Origin: Promerops cafer | Taxonomy: Eukaryota; Chordata; Aves; Passeriformes; Nectariniidae | Assembly: GCA_013398275.1 (NCBI GenBank) | Contig: VZSE01008770.1 | Coordinates: 763,476 to 827,475 of the forward strand | Length of the DNA: 64,000 bases | Reading direction: 5' to 3' | Shown: one piece after another, positions 50,901 to 63,317 of the stretch | How the letters are laid out: each line of letters starts with the position of its first letter | How positions within the stretch are numbered: position 1 is the stretch's first letter | The notes under the pieces: generated by a model | The model's database searches: none | Told to the model about the DNA's origin: nothing | What the model saw: the letters and a program-made list of their open reading frames with translations, nothing else | Translations under genes and position numbers: made by a program

Positions 50901-52241
50901 GAAAGTATCCTTCAGTTTTCAGAGAGCTACTTGTACCATCTGTTTATTAATTCATACCCTCAGGACTTATTCTCGGGCTACAGCTTGTGAGCAGCTTCAG
51001 ACAATTGACATTTATGGCAAAAAGTCAACCTAGTAGAGGATATGATTTTTGTTATCCCCTCCAAAATCTATGCCCAAGATTCTCTTGAACTTCTCGCAAC
51101 AAATCAGAGCCTTTTAAAATTTATTTTGTAAAGCAGAAAAATGTAATACACCACATCTGTAAGTGCCACTTTTTGTGTTGTATGATTCTAGCCCAATTGA
51201 ACTTTGCTTGAGATGAAGTTCAAGCCCTTCTGTAAAATGACAGTGATGTGTAGTTGCAGCACAGCATCATTCAGATTTGATCTGTTTAATTTTGTGTCAA
51301 GAAAGGATGGCACCCAGAAACCAAGTCATGAAGGTGTTTTCCTGCCAGTAACAAAAGAGTAGCAGGGCACCTCTAGAGAGACCCACAGTCCTTACAAGGT
51401 TTTATTTGCATTAGCACGCTATAATAATGATGAATTTAGGATTGCTGCCACCCATTCATCATAACCACTATCTGGAGACTGGAGAAATGAGACAGGACTC
51501 AGCCACTGCCCACATAAAACATAACTCTGAAACACTGGGGCACTATGGGGCACTTTGTTCCCATAATGATGGTGCCTGTCAGATAACATTGATGAAGCTT
51601 TAACATTATTGTGCCCTCAAGTCCATTTCATTGCAGCTACAGAGTTTAAGATGAACAAAGGTCTTGCCTTGTTTTTAAAGGAAGATGTCCAGGATTGCTT
51701 GAAACACCAAACCCTTAGCAAATGGTCACTATACCAAAGTCAGACTATGATGTCTGAGCAGACTAATCATTCTGTACCGCCTAAAAGCAGCTCCTGTGCT
51801 GGATCAAGAAGATTCTTTAGTCTTAGGCTTGCTCACTTCTGCTTGCTCCCCTCTGCACCAGCTGAATTGCTAGAAAAAGTAACAGATGAAGCTTCAAACA
51901 GGAGCTTCTCCTTTATCTGCTTGGAGCAGAGGGTTTGCTAGTGCAACATGATAAAATGTGTGGAAGGAATGATTCCACGGCTCGGGATCCCTCCTGGGGC
52001 AGGGCAGTTTCAAATACTGGGTTTCTCTCAGCAGCCCACACTAAGGCAGAGCTCTGCCATAAACACTCATGTTAAATGCCATGACCTGAACTTGCACCCC
52101 TAAATTTCCCCGAACTTCCTTTTAGTATCCTAAAGAAACTCATTTTTAATCACATTTTCAGTACAGAACTGTCTGAGAATAACTGCCCATCTCTCTGTTA
52201 GTGCAAATGAAAGCAAAGAGGGCTGACTCCTATGTCCAGCT
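47901..52241. other. Unique noncoding DNA
   Basis: No recognised gene or interspersed repeat. A 157-codon plus-strand frame at 48109-48582 shows no known domain and has no visible splice or promoter context. Confidence 0.45.
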
Positions 52242-52298
52242 GCTATGGAAATAGTATGGAAATGGTAATGGCAATATATGCTATGGAATGGTAATATG
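52242..52298 (+). repeat. Degenerate CTATGGAAATGGTAAT repeats
   Basis: Repeated words CTATGGAA, TATGGAAATGGTAATGG and CTATGGAATGGTAATATG follow one another with uneven spacing, suggesting slippage-driven local duplication. Confidence 0.65.
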
Positions 52299-55200
52299 TT
52301 TTTAAGTTTCAAGCCTCATTCACATTATTCAGAAGTTTCTCAATATGTTCATACACCTCCATTTGAATGGACCACAGCTATTTATTGAAATGATCAAATA
52401 AATATTTGCTTTAAAATGCAGCCTCGCTTTTGATTTATTGTATTCATTAAACACTGTCTGTCTTACAGGGACAGCAGCAAAACCAACACATTATCAGTAT
52501 TATTTTCCTTTGAGTGTGTGTGTTGAATCTGACCACTGATGGTGTATCTGAAGGTGAATAAGTGAATTCATCCTCATACATGATCTTATTTATGCTTTTG
52601 ATACTGTCTACCTCCCCAGATAGAAGTGGATGCTATATTAATTCATTTCATTCTGCCTAAAGTGTAATATCTCACAAGACTGCTCAAATTGCTTCACATA
52701 AATTAGAAGACTAAAATCTTCTTTGTCTTTTTTAATCTTGATGCTACTGTATCCTATTGTACATAGAAACTCGAGAACACACTGAGACCTCTTCCAAGTA
52801 GAATTAGTGCTTAAATTAAAAAATACTGAAGAAATTTATTGCCATATGCAGGTTTTCCTACTACTTTTTTTTACAGCAATATCTATTTAACATTGCTAAC
52901 TACTGTGGCTGGTTGTTGATCCTGAGTTTTAGGGTTAGAGAAGATCTCATTATAACACAGTAAGTTTAAATACTGATAAGAAATCAGATTTTTTGTCCTC
53001 AGAAAACATGGGTTTGAAACCAAATTTAAGGTGACTAATGAGAAATAAGTCTTCATGAACAACGGAATTTTTGCTGGTCTTGTACTGTTTTAAATGAGTG
53101 ACAGGTGATTAATCACTGTGATGAACTTCCTTCCTTGTTATTTTTCATTTACACATCTACAGCTGGATGTTTTCATTTTTGGAAAACAGAAATGTGGGTG
53201 CCACTCAGGATTCTTTAGGCTTTGCCATAGATTTTTAATTGTTGTTTTTAAATGCAAAATTTAGCTTCAAAGGTAAAAACACACCTGAACATAAAACTTG
53301 AAGCCCTCTCTTTTCCATATGAATGGTTGTTCACTGGAGCCAAGGTACAGATCTGATTTTGTCAGATCTGGTTTTGGCAGATTCTAATCCATTCAATGTC
53401 CACTAATTAATCCCAGTCTGTATTCTTATTTTTTACATTATAAATTGACTTTCCTTTTTACTGAAGGCACCTGGGTTTTTCTCCTGCTAACATACATGTC
53501 TGTGTTTTATGTGGCCCCATGCTCATGTTGGCAACAGAAACTCCCAGGACTGGGAGTCAAATTCCATAAGGAATGAACCTGAAGGGAGTCAGAGCCACAG
53601 ACCTGGGGGACTCCCTAATCTGGCTGCAGGTCTCAGTAAAGTGCAGGGGACAGCTCAGTATTGTAAAAAAAAACTGAGCAAAGATTTTTGATATGAAGAG
53701 AGTATATATAATATAATGCTAGCTAAATGAAATACCCCATATGCAGGAAAGAAACCTGTAGGACATGATGGAAAAAAACCAGGTGAACCTGGTCTTCCCA
53801 ACCTTGAGCTGATTCTTGTTTTTAGAGGAAAGAAAAGTCCCTTAAGCTTAACATACAAATGCTCTGTGCAGGGCTAAGTGTAAAGAAGATGCAGTGCTTC
53901 TTTGGAGTTTATTACATACAGCAGCCATGCACCTATCACTTCTGAAGAAATTGAGTTAAGGCTTATTGGCATCCGTAATCACATCAATGCTCATTTCCAT
54001 CTTCTCATATAGCAACTCTGAAAAAGTTTACAGAAAAAAAAAAAAAATAGCTCTTTGATAATGCAATAGAAACCAAAAAGGACACTGGGTATTGAAAAGG
54101 GTAAAAGCCAGTTTCTAGATTTGTTTCAACCAGATGTTTGTTCTAGAGCTGTTCAACCATCAAAAAAAGAATGTCTCCCGAATATTTACCAAATGAGGAT
54201 TGATGAAAGAGCATTAAAACTGCATTAAACCTTTTACCACCTCTGCTAAATAAGAGTCTCAGAGCTTTCAAGAGGACTGCCAAAGCTTCATATTTTGATC
54301 ACAGGCACACACATTGAGGAAGGGTAGGGTGTGATCTGGATAAATCCTGGTTTGTAGTAGATATCAGGGAATTCATGGCTTTCATAGGGCAAAGGTTTAG
54401 AGAGCAACTAAATTATAATTCAAGTGTTGGGACAAAAACTGTGCATCAGAAACTCAACCTGAACAGTGATCTAGGGCTGCCATTCAGGAAAGCATCAAAT
54501 ACCTCCAAAGTCTTAGGAACATGGTGCTCTTTTTAAGTCACTAAACCACCTGTCAACTCTGCAGGGGAAAAATGTGCTGCAGTTTCATGAAAACAAAGGT
54601 CTGGTGGGGTGAAATGGGACTATTATTGCTTTCAGTTTATGGGTAATGCAGAGAGGTTTGGAGGGTGTGAAAGACAATCTTCAAAACACAAAACCAAAGA
54701 AAAGAGGGAATAATTTTTAAGAAATCCCCTGATAGACCTGATTCCAAAACCAGATTTAACAAACAGACTATGCAGCACATAACTTAGAAACTACTGTATG
54801 AAAAACTAAGGTTAGAAGCACATTCTAGGAGCTAAAGTAAACAGAAAAGAAAGTTCGAAGTATAGAATTTTAGAGCCTATTAATTCTTAACTCTCCTCTC
54901 TAATGATATTATGGGATGTTGTTATGTACCACCTGTCAGTAACAGAAAAATTAAGGTTATAAAATTTTCATTTTTAAACCCTGTTAACTAAATTTACCCT
55001 AAATCTGTGCTGTTGCACAGAAAAGTAAGGCTACATTTCCTTTTAATGAGGAAATCTCCCAATGGTATAAATAAACCAAAACAACCAAAAACCTACAAAA
55101 TTTTGATCCTTCTAGTCTGATGGATTGAAACCTATTTGGCAAGGTGAACAAAACTCATTGGTGACCACAAAGCCTCTCACCTTCACACTGTTCCTCTTAC

Positions 55201-56231
55201 CAGCTCTGCTGGAAAAATAACATCACTATTTGCTCCTGCACCCAAATCTTTTCTGATAAATTAAAACAAATCAAAAATCCAAAGATTGGATTTTCTTAGC
55301 TAGAGAGCCATAAAGAAATAATCTTAATAAATGTTTCATGGCAGTTGCTCTGTCTATTTATCTGCTTTTTTAAATTATTAATGGCACAAAGCAAACCACT
55401 TCTTAGGGTCCAGCAATAGCTGGTGTTAAGCTTGAGAAGGAAACAAACATTTCTGAGGAGGCCAAAAGTCTGGAAGAGTTACTGCTTCCCATAAAAACCT
55501 GAACTAGCTTCTGTGGTGAAATGATTTCCTGAAGATTGGACAGGAATGGGTGACTACTGCAGTTCCTAAAATAAAGCCCATTCTTCCAGCTTCTGGCCAG
55601 ACTGTGCCCACTTGGCAGGAATTTAAAACAAGGATAGCCTTGTAACTGCAGTTCTGAGGGAACTGCTGAACTGGATGAAAGGCACAGCCCAGCCACTGCA
55701 GCAGCAAAGAGTCAAATTTCAGGGACTGCAGCCTGCCAAGTACACACAGATGTGCATTACAATTCTGAATTTAGTCACTATCACCTACATGGGTTTTGCT
55801 TTGAATGCAAATGAACTTTTGAATGCAATCTTAAAGCAGCGCCTGGGGTATACACGTGAAAGTCAAACATAGCCTGAGCACATCATTCATTGGCAACCAC
55901 AGATTCTTTTGCTTCACTCTCTTTTCTTTGTACTTAATTCTTTACCAAGAATAATGCATTATGCTATAAACTTTCTGATTTAACTGTCAGTAAGAGTCTC
56001 CTTCCATTTATTCACAGAGTGGCATCCAAAGTAATTATAGAAGAAAACAACCATGAGCACTTGACATGCTGGTACAGACAAGCTGATGGAACAGAGTGCT
56101 ATAAAATCTGGGTGTATATTGAGAACATTTGTGATGTCAAGACAGTATTTTTACATTTATTGTGAGGGGCTTGCTTGCCACATTGAACACACACCTGCAG
56201 GGTGACACAGTGTGCTGGGTTAAGTCACATG
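52299..56231. other. Unique AT-rich noncoding DNA
   Basis: Apart from a 14-base A run at 54034-54047, nothing recognisable. Overlapping minus-strand frames at 55403-55707 are not supported as genes. Confidence 0.5.
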
Positions 56232-56272
56232 TATTCATTTATATTCATTTGTTCATTTATTGTTCATTATTC
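56232..56272 (+). repeat. (ATTCATTT)n degenerate tandem
   Basis: Repeated ATTCATTT/GTTCATTT words over about 40 bases. Degenerate simple repeat. Confidence 0.75.
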
Positions 56273-58009
56273 ACTCTGCAGCTCCTGCTGGGTGACGCCT
56301 TGCTCTGTATCTCTGCTGTACACAGCACATTGAAGGCACTCTTAGTGACAGAGGAGGTTTTTTTTAATAACTTTAAGTTTCTCTTCAGCTACAAATACAG
56401 GGCCTGGCTTGTAAGCAAGAAAATAGAGCTTTCCACTGCTTGATGCTTTCAGCTTTTTGTTGCTATAATTTTTAAGGTACACCCCAAATTTTCCTTATGA
56501 TGAAGCATCCTTCCCTTCAAGGGGAAGACAGAACAGCTTTACTGCTAGAAGGTGGCAACTGTCCACCTGGATTCAGTTTTTCACGCTGCTTGGAAGCACA
56601 GCTTTTGAGTTAACTTGGTCCTTGCTCTATTTAGAATGTGTCCAGCAACCAACAGTTCACATAAAAATGATCAAAACATCTCAATTCTTTGCTCCTTGCC
56701 TGAACACGGCAGGTTCCAGGCGTGCCCACACAGTGACCCACAGCTCCCTGGAGGGGAACTTTGCAGGACCTCATCAAAGCACACACTACCAAAAAGCTGT
56801 AACTATTCTCCTAGGCTGTAACACTTCTGTTAGGAGAGTTAGACCTGCAGAAAAATAAACAAGGGTTATATTTAAGGCTCTGCAACGGAGTTAACTCTAA
56901 AAGTAGCTCCTGCAAATCTTCCTGAAAGAAGGAGACCTGGAGGAATTTAGATATCAGCATAAAAACTGTAGAAACAAACATTTAAAGAACCTGAAAAATA
57001 CCTTAAATGTTTTGCATCTTGTCTGAAAGTTTCCCATCTAAATATTTTAGTTACCTGGATTTTTTTCCCCATTAGACAGCATATTTTACTTCGGTGTTTA
57101 TATACAGGAGTGGAAAGGATGGGTCAGGTAGGCTAGAGGGTCAAGAAATGGACACAATCTCACTTCTTTTTCGTATTAAATACTCCCAGTCATCTAGTTT
57201 GCTTGCTGACTCTAGCAAAGCTCTGAAGTATTAAAAAACCCCAGTATAACTGAAGTTTAGGGCTTGCATAATCCTTTTTCTAAAGATGTAAGATATAGCT
57301 ATGAACATGCTGCTCGCTTGTAATACCTGCTGTGATCTGCAGTCCAGCTGCAGCTTGTCAACAGGATAAACACAAGACATGCTCATGTATCTATTTGTGC
57401 ATGACAGCTGTGAAAAGGAGATTATAAACCCCCACTTCACCACCAGCCTCACGGAAGGGAAGCTTTAAGTGACACAGGAAAGATAACGCTAAAAAGAGAT
57501 TTTTGTCACAAGGAAATAATCTGCATCAACATCACACCTTTGTCTAATTTCTTATAAGTATGTTTATTACCTCAAAACTTTTCAAAGGCTTGACATTTTT
57601 ATGGTTTCAGGTACATAACCCAGATTAAGACTAATCTCCCCCCAGTATATATTTAAAGTGGGATTTGTGGCTTTGGCTGCATGACTGCTATTGAAGTTAA
57701 TGGGAGCCAGTAGGCCAAATCCTCACATGCTATTTTATTTTTCTCCCTATGTGTGTTTAACTCTTCTAAACAAATAAACCTGAGCCTAATAGTTAAATAA
57801 ACAAAATCCACTTTACTATTTCAACTGATGAATTAGGCTTCCAGTACCACCTGAGAAGATTTACAAGACTGATGAAACAAGATCAGTTAAAAAACCCCGA
57901 CCCTAATTTTAAGGGAATAAAACTGCAATGGCTCTCAAGGAGTAAAGGAATTCCCCTGACCTACAAGCTCATTGCAGCTGGTTTGAATAAGTGTTAGTTG
58001 GTGCTTGTG
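56273..58009. other. Unique noncoding DNA
   Basis: No recognised gene or repeat. Confidence 0.5.
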
Positions 58010-58070
58010 TGGGTTTGTGGGTTAGGTTTTTTGTTTTGGTTTTGGGGTTTTGTGTGTGTGTGTGTGGTTT
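58010..58070 (+). repeat. G/T-rich tract with (TG)n core
   Basis: TTTTGG-type words run into about eight TG units at 58050-58066. Compound low-complexity sequence. Confidence 0.85.
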
Positions 58071-58289
58071 GATTTTTCGGGATATTTTTGCTAAGAAAGA
58101 ACCAGATTTTTAAAGTTGCATGTTTCTTTTCTAAACATATTTTAATTCTGACGAAAAATACCATTAAATATTCAGACTGCAATTTCTACAGGAACAAGAT
58201 GAAATTTGAAAACCTCCATTCCCTGCTAAATAGAGAGCTGAAGTGGCTTTATGATTAGGTGAGAGACAACATTTCCGACCTCCTATGTA

Positions 58290-58440
58290 AACAAAGGTGC
58301 CACACCTCAGTTGCCCAAGCTGGGAACAGGTTGCCCATACAGGTTGTGGTTGCCTCATCCCTAGAAATGTTCAAGGGTAGGCTGGATGAGGCCCTGAGCA
58401 ACCTGGCCTAGGGGGTGGCATCTCTACCCACTTAGGAGAT
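58290..58440 (+). mobile_element. CR1 LINE fragment lacking its tail, plus strand
   Basis: CCCAAGCTGGGAACAGGTTG, CCCATACAGGTTGTGG, ATCCCTAGAAATGTTCAAGG, AGGCTGGATGAGGCCCTGAG and CAACCTGGCCTAGGGGGTGG occur in the order of the CR1 3' region on the plus strand. The GATTCTGTGATTCT tail does not follow, so the copy is truncated or decayed at its 3' side too. The left limit is approximate. Confidence 0.88.
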
Positions 58441-59582
58441 GGTCTGGATTTTTAGGATTACGGAAAACCTTACAACACCTTAAAACAAACCCTAAATGAG
58501 CTCACTCTGGAAATCAGGACTCTTTAATGAAGGAGGCTCAAAGACATGGATTGACTTATTCTGTCATGTCAATCATTTTGACAACAGAGAAGCAGCTGGC
58601 AGACTCTGCAGATCTGGAGAAGTACCTGCTTGTATTGGGAGAGAAAATGGCAGGTACAGCACTACCTAAGGCAAATTGCACTCAACAGCTCTCCAGGGCT
58701 CTGACATTTATCCCTGAGTGAGGAGTGGAGGAACAGCTCACTGGAATATGTGAAAATGACTGTCTTGACAGATTCAGTTCTGTCCACATTATGATAGTTT
58801 ATTATAATTTTATGTATGTTATGTATTTGCCATTCTTCTTCTCAACATGATGCCCAGGCCTCTCTGAATGATTTGTGTTGAATTGGTATAAATGTGTACT
58901 GTATGTGATCACTCCACTGCTTCAGGGAATAAAGGTGTAAAGTGCTGGTTAACATTCCTTCAAACATTTTTCATTGCTTCTTTACCGTGATAATCTTTCC
59001 TGACCCCCACACTAATTTCATTTTAGAATCTTCCTGAAGGGAATAGCTGGAGGTGTGAAATAGCTGGAGGAGGATAATGTGACACCTTATTATGAAGTAG
59101 CAGTGTGAATGTTGTCAGCTTGGTCCCTGGTTTTAAAAAGGAATACAACACTATACACGAGCTGCATTTTGAACAGATGGACCTAGCCATACATACAGCA
59201 TGAAACCCAGTCAGATTTAATACATATGATCCCCCTCCAGATCTAGGCATATTGTTATTGTTACCACTGCCATTTTCATCCTACTGCTGTGGTAGGCACT
59301 AATATTTGCAGCACGGATAAGCAAACACCCGTCCCAAACACAAACACAAACAAGATCTTTATCACATGCAGCTGATTCCAAAATCACAACCTATGAATGA
59401 GATGAGAAAAATAAAGGACAAGTGCAGCCAGACAAGTGCAAAGAAACACAAAGAGACTATTGATCAGTCTGACCAAAGAGCTGGTGGTTGATGTACCCAC
59501 AGCCTGACTGTGTGCTCAGCTCCCCCTGGACAACTGATAAACTGCTGTTCATTGATTGTAGCACAAAACCACTATTTTGGTT
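58441..59582. other. Unique noncoding DNA
   Basis: No recognised gene or repeat between the CR1 fragment and the hairpin cluster. Confidence 0.5.
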
Positions 59583-59625
59583 CTTGCTCTCTCACTAAAG
59601 AGAGCAAGGACAGCTCTCTTTAGTG
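59583..59625. repeat. Two overlapping perfect hairpins
   Basis: CACTAAAGAGAGC (59593-59605) and GCTCTCTTTAGTG (59613-59625) form a perfect 13-bp inverted repeat with a 7-base loop. CTTGCTCTCT (59583-59592) pairs perfectly with AGAGAGCAAG (59599-59608) around a 6-base loop. The two stems share bases and cannot form together. No gene or promoter is visible beside them. Confidence 0.85.
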
Positions 59626-60042
59626 GCTGAATATTTCTGAATGAACACCTTAAACTTCCACTGTCAGTACCCAGAAACCTGGAGACCACCCAAGGCTCTT
59701 TGCCTTAGACACTCAGCATAGCTGTGTTACTTTTCCATGCGAAGAAGCCGAATTCCACAAGATAAAGCTGAAAATTAGATCTGCCCAAAAATTCTGGTTG
59801 ACAGCAGTGATGGTCAGCACATGTCTGAAAGAAAACCACCATTCCATCTGCTTCCCTTCCTTCTTCCCTCTGTCCCTTTCAAGTTGTTCCCCCCTCCTCT
59901 TTTCTTTTTCTTTCCCCACACGTCATTCTCTGTTTTATTATTAATGTTCCTCTGTGTAGCACACAAGCATTTTTAAGATGTTGAGCAGTCTTTAGGGTCA
60001 GCCCTAAGTATGATCCACTTGAGGATCACACTCTGAATAAGC

Positions 60043-60185
60043 CACAAAATCATGGAACAGATAAGGATGGAAAAGATCTCTAAGATCCTCAAGTCCAAAC
60101 ATGAACTCTGCACTGCCAAGTCCACCACATCTACCAGTCCATCAGTTTCCTAATTTTTCTTTTAACTCCTAACACAGCTTGAAAA
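60043..60185 (-). mobile_element. CR1 LINE fragment, minus strand
   Basis: AAAATCATGGAACAGATAAG is followed by GGATGGAAAAGATCTCTAAG, ATCCTCAAGTCCAAACATGA and a CACTGCCAAGTCCACCA segment, the layout of a CR1 3' end on the minus strand. It is more diverged than the copies at 7.2 and 25.9 kb and follows the GGAAAAGACCTCTAAGATC-type subfamily wording. Confidence 0.85.
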
Positions 60186-61454
60186 CATTGTCTGGTGAAC
60201 CCAACCCACATCCTTTACTTCACATTTTGGAGCAGGAAAACATTGCCAATAGTTGTGCTCATTGCTGCTGCATCATAGTACACACAACCTAGAAGTTTGT
60301 ATATTCTTTTTCAGAGAAATAACATTTGACAAAGTTTGAAAGTTAAAGAATAAAACCCTTAACTAGAAAATTTACCTGGAGTCCTGTGGGAGGTAAAAAA
60401 AAGTACAAATATGGAATAGTTAAAAGGCAATCCAGAGAGAGACTGATATATCTGATTAAGACTTCATGAAAACCAACACAGACAGTGAGATGAATGATAA
60501 AGTATTCAGAAGGAAAGCGCTTAAGCAAATTATTTCTATTTATGGAAACAGGGACCTGCTATGAGATATAAAGTCAGAAAAATCCTGGCACAGATATAGG
60601 AAGCAATTAGATTGTGACAGATTTATTCTTGCCATTATAAGCACAATGGATGTTACTTTTAAACCCAAGTCATCTGTGTATCTTCCACTCTTTTCTGAAT
60701 GATGAATTATACATAAATCAGGTTTTAGGGTACCCATCACTGTACTATTATATGACACATATTCTAACAAATACCTCTTACACTGAGGAAGAAAATTAAT
60801 CAATGGAATTTAACTAAACTTCTAAACAACTAAACTGGTGCTGGTACAAAGTAGATACCTACTGACTTCACTGGAGCTGCACCAGAAGGTGTGACCCATT
60901 CATGCCCAGAGCTTCAGAGTAAGTTACCTTCAAAGAAATTGCTATTTCACATGACCTAAGCTTGAGCTTCCTCTCCAAAACACAAAAGTTCTGAAGAGCA
61001 GAAAATTGTTCCTTCATGTGCCTCAATTTGCACCAGCTTTCTTCAGATAACTCATTGTTCTCAGAAAACCCGAATTTTCACATTACTTGAACTATAAAGT
61101 ATTTCTTTCAAACGCTGGGACAAAAGGAATATTCAAATCCAATGACACACACAATTATAAAACTCAACCTGTTGAGTGGAAAAAGCCATTCACGTTGAAT
61201 TCGGGAGACATTCACAGAACTGCAGCTGAATTCTACTTTTTAATATAAACCACCTCCTATTTCATAATTGAAACTATGTGGAGAGATGTTCCAGTTATGC
61301 CAGTGATAGATTCACACTAGTAACTAACCAGGATAAGCTAATGCTGAAGTAGACACATACTTCTGCTGTCAGAAAACCTATGCCTGGGAGACAGCCCAGA
61401 ATCCTACTTTTACAGAAATTAAGTCTCTCTTAAAGAGGAGGAAAGGTTAGGGGG
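60186..61454. other. Unique AT-rich noncoding DNA
   Basis: No recognised gene or repeat. Confidence 0.5.
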
Positions 61455-61474
61455 AAAAAAAAAAAAAAAAAAAA
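61455..61474 (+). repeat. Poly-A tract
   Basis: Twenty consecutive A residues after a G run. No retroposed source is recognisable upstream. Confidence 0.85.
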
Positions 61475-62029
61475 TCAAATTGGGTTTTCCAGTAACAAAA
61501 CACAGTGCTTTAGCTATCGGAGGGCCATGGGAATTATTTATGTCACTTGGTTGCAGAGCCTGAAGATTCTGCCCAAGATCTCCCCTCCTACTGCTCTGTG
61601 CTCCCACTTGCACAGAGGGCGAGACCCGGTGGAAAGCCTCATAAAGAAGAGGTTAAAAACCTACTGCACAGTTCTGCTGCTGGCATTAACCTGTATCAGG
61701 GTGAGAAAGGCTCCTTTCTGCATCTCCTTTCTGTCAAAGTGGGACAATCACCTTTTTTTTTCTTAACCATCGTTCACCTACTTCATTTACGTAGACTGCA
61801 AGCACCGTGGAGTCATGGTTTTATTTTAATTAGCACAATAGGCCCCGATCTAGGGAGTATGAGCTACGGGGATGTCAATGAGCTTGTCATGCTGCCGTTC
61901 AGAAAGGTCTCTGTGCTGCAAATCTGGGAGCCCTGGGGTAATTTTTCTCCCTCCCGAGTGCAGCAGTAACCCTTACCCACCCAGACCAGTTTCACCTGAG
62001 GGTTCCAAAGCCCCTCACCCCACTCCCTG

Positions 62030-62200
62030 CCCCGGCTGCTCCCTCCCCAGCAGCCCAGGGCAGGACCGAAGCAAGGATGGAGCCTCCAGGTGGGGCTGCT
62101 TTGGGAGAGCAGCGCCTCCAGAGAGGCGATCTCGCAGCCCCGATCGCTGCGAGCACCGACCTCCCTCCTCCCGGCACCGCCTTCCTCCTGCTGCCGTGCT
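62030..62200. promoter_or_regulatory. CpG-dense GC-rich segment, possible promoter or first exon
   Basis: I count 12 CpGs between 62032 and 62196 in a strongly GC-rich stretch, with further scattered CpGs from 61.6 kb on. A small stem pairs 62113-62118 with 62123-62128. Overlapping open frames on both strands (61864-62315) follow from the low stop density and show no domain. About 320 bases downstream a good splice-acceptor-like pyrimidine tract ends in CAG at 62523. Promoter identity is inference. It might instead be a GC-rich repeat that I do not recognise. Confidence 0.4.
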
Positions 62201-63215
62201 GCCAGCATCTCAGTCCCATGGCAGGGACTGCATTTCCCTTACTAAGATCTCTAAGGAAACCGCCTCTTATAATTTAGTACATCCATCATCTGGTTATATT
62301 TCAGCTTTTTCTTAACTTTACCTTGCAAACACAATCCAAGCTACATGCAGTGTTCACAAAGGTGAAGACAGGGGGTCATGCACAACAGTCCTCTGTGCTG
62401 CTTTAAGCACTGCCATTTCCAAATGTTTTGAAAAAGCAAACCCACCAGAATCACTAATTGGCTGAAAATCAAGAGGGGTTTTTCCTGGTTGTTCCTTAAA
62501 GCAGTATTTCTGTTTTGTTTCAGGTTCTTTACTTTCAGCTGTGCTGGGGAAGAAAGGAGCTTGGTCCGTCCGGAGGTTTACTCGAAACACCAAACTGTGG
62601 CTGACAGCAGAGATGATCTTTTTAAAGCTGGTGACTTGATATTAGGAAAACAAATAATATTAGAGAGATGCTCAAAATCAGTACAAATAGAGCAAATGTT
62701 GTGCTGTTAGAGAATGAATTTTATGCAAGTATGGAATGAGGTACTGTTTGAATACCATACTGAACTCACCCCCAAATTCAGTAAAATCATTTGATTTCTG
62801 TCAGTCCCTTACCTTATTTATATTCATTTCAGTAGACACTTGATTAGGCAGAAATCTAATAGGATTCCAATTTTTTAAAACTTAAATTAGTCTTCATTTA
62901 TTTGCAAAACACCTAAAAATACCAACAGAATCTCTCTACTGAGTGTCTCAAGTACTTCTGTGACTTGAACTTGATTAATGCCATTACTCTGACAGCTGGA
63001 GGCAAGCAGGCTCCACTATCCCCATCAGGGACAGCAAAATGTTACAGCTCCACAAATGCTCTTTCAAAACAGCCAAATTTTAGGCCACCAGTAAATTTGT
63101 CATTACAATTTAAGAAGACTGAGGAATGAGATGCAGGCAGCGACAATCTGGGATAAATACTCAAAGTATTTATGATTATGGCAGAACCCATGGATGCCTC
63201 TGAGAAAGCCATTCA
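62201..63215. other. Unique noncoding DNA
   Basis: No gene supported. A 73-codon frame at 62489-62710 starts just upstream of a splice-acceptor-like CAG but has no recognisable domain. Confidence 0.45.
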
Positions 63216-63317
63216 GGGTTTTGGGGGGGTTTTGTTTGTTCGTTTGTTTNCGTTTTTTTGCTTGGGTTTTTTGTTTGCTTTGGGTTTTGGTTGGTTTTTT
63301 GGGTTTTTTTTCTTTTT
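63216..63317 (+). repeat. G/T-only low-complexity tract containing one N
   Basis: About 100 bases made almost entirely of G and T, with TTTG, TTTTGGG and TTGG words and five runs of three or more G. Position 63250 is N, the only ambiguous base I noticed. The frame reading through it is a Phe/Gly/Leu artefact. Confidence 0.85.

Noticed and set aside
61872..62315. 147-codon plus-strand frame in the CpG-rich patch
   Set aside because: Opposed by a minus-strand frame over the same bases. Low stop density from high GC explains both, and no domain is visible.
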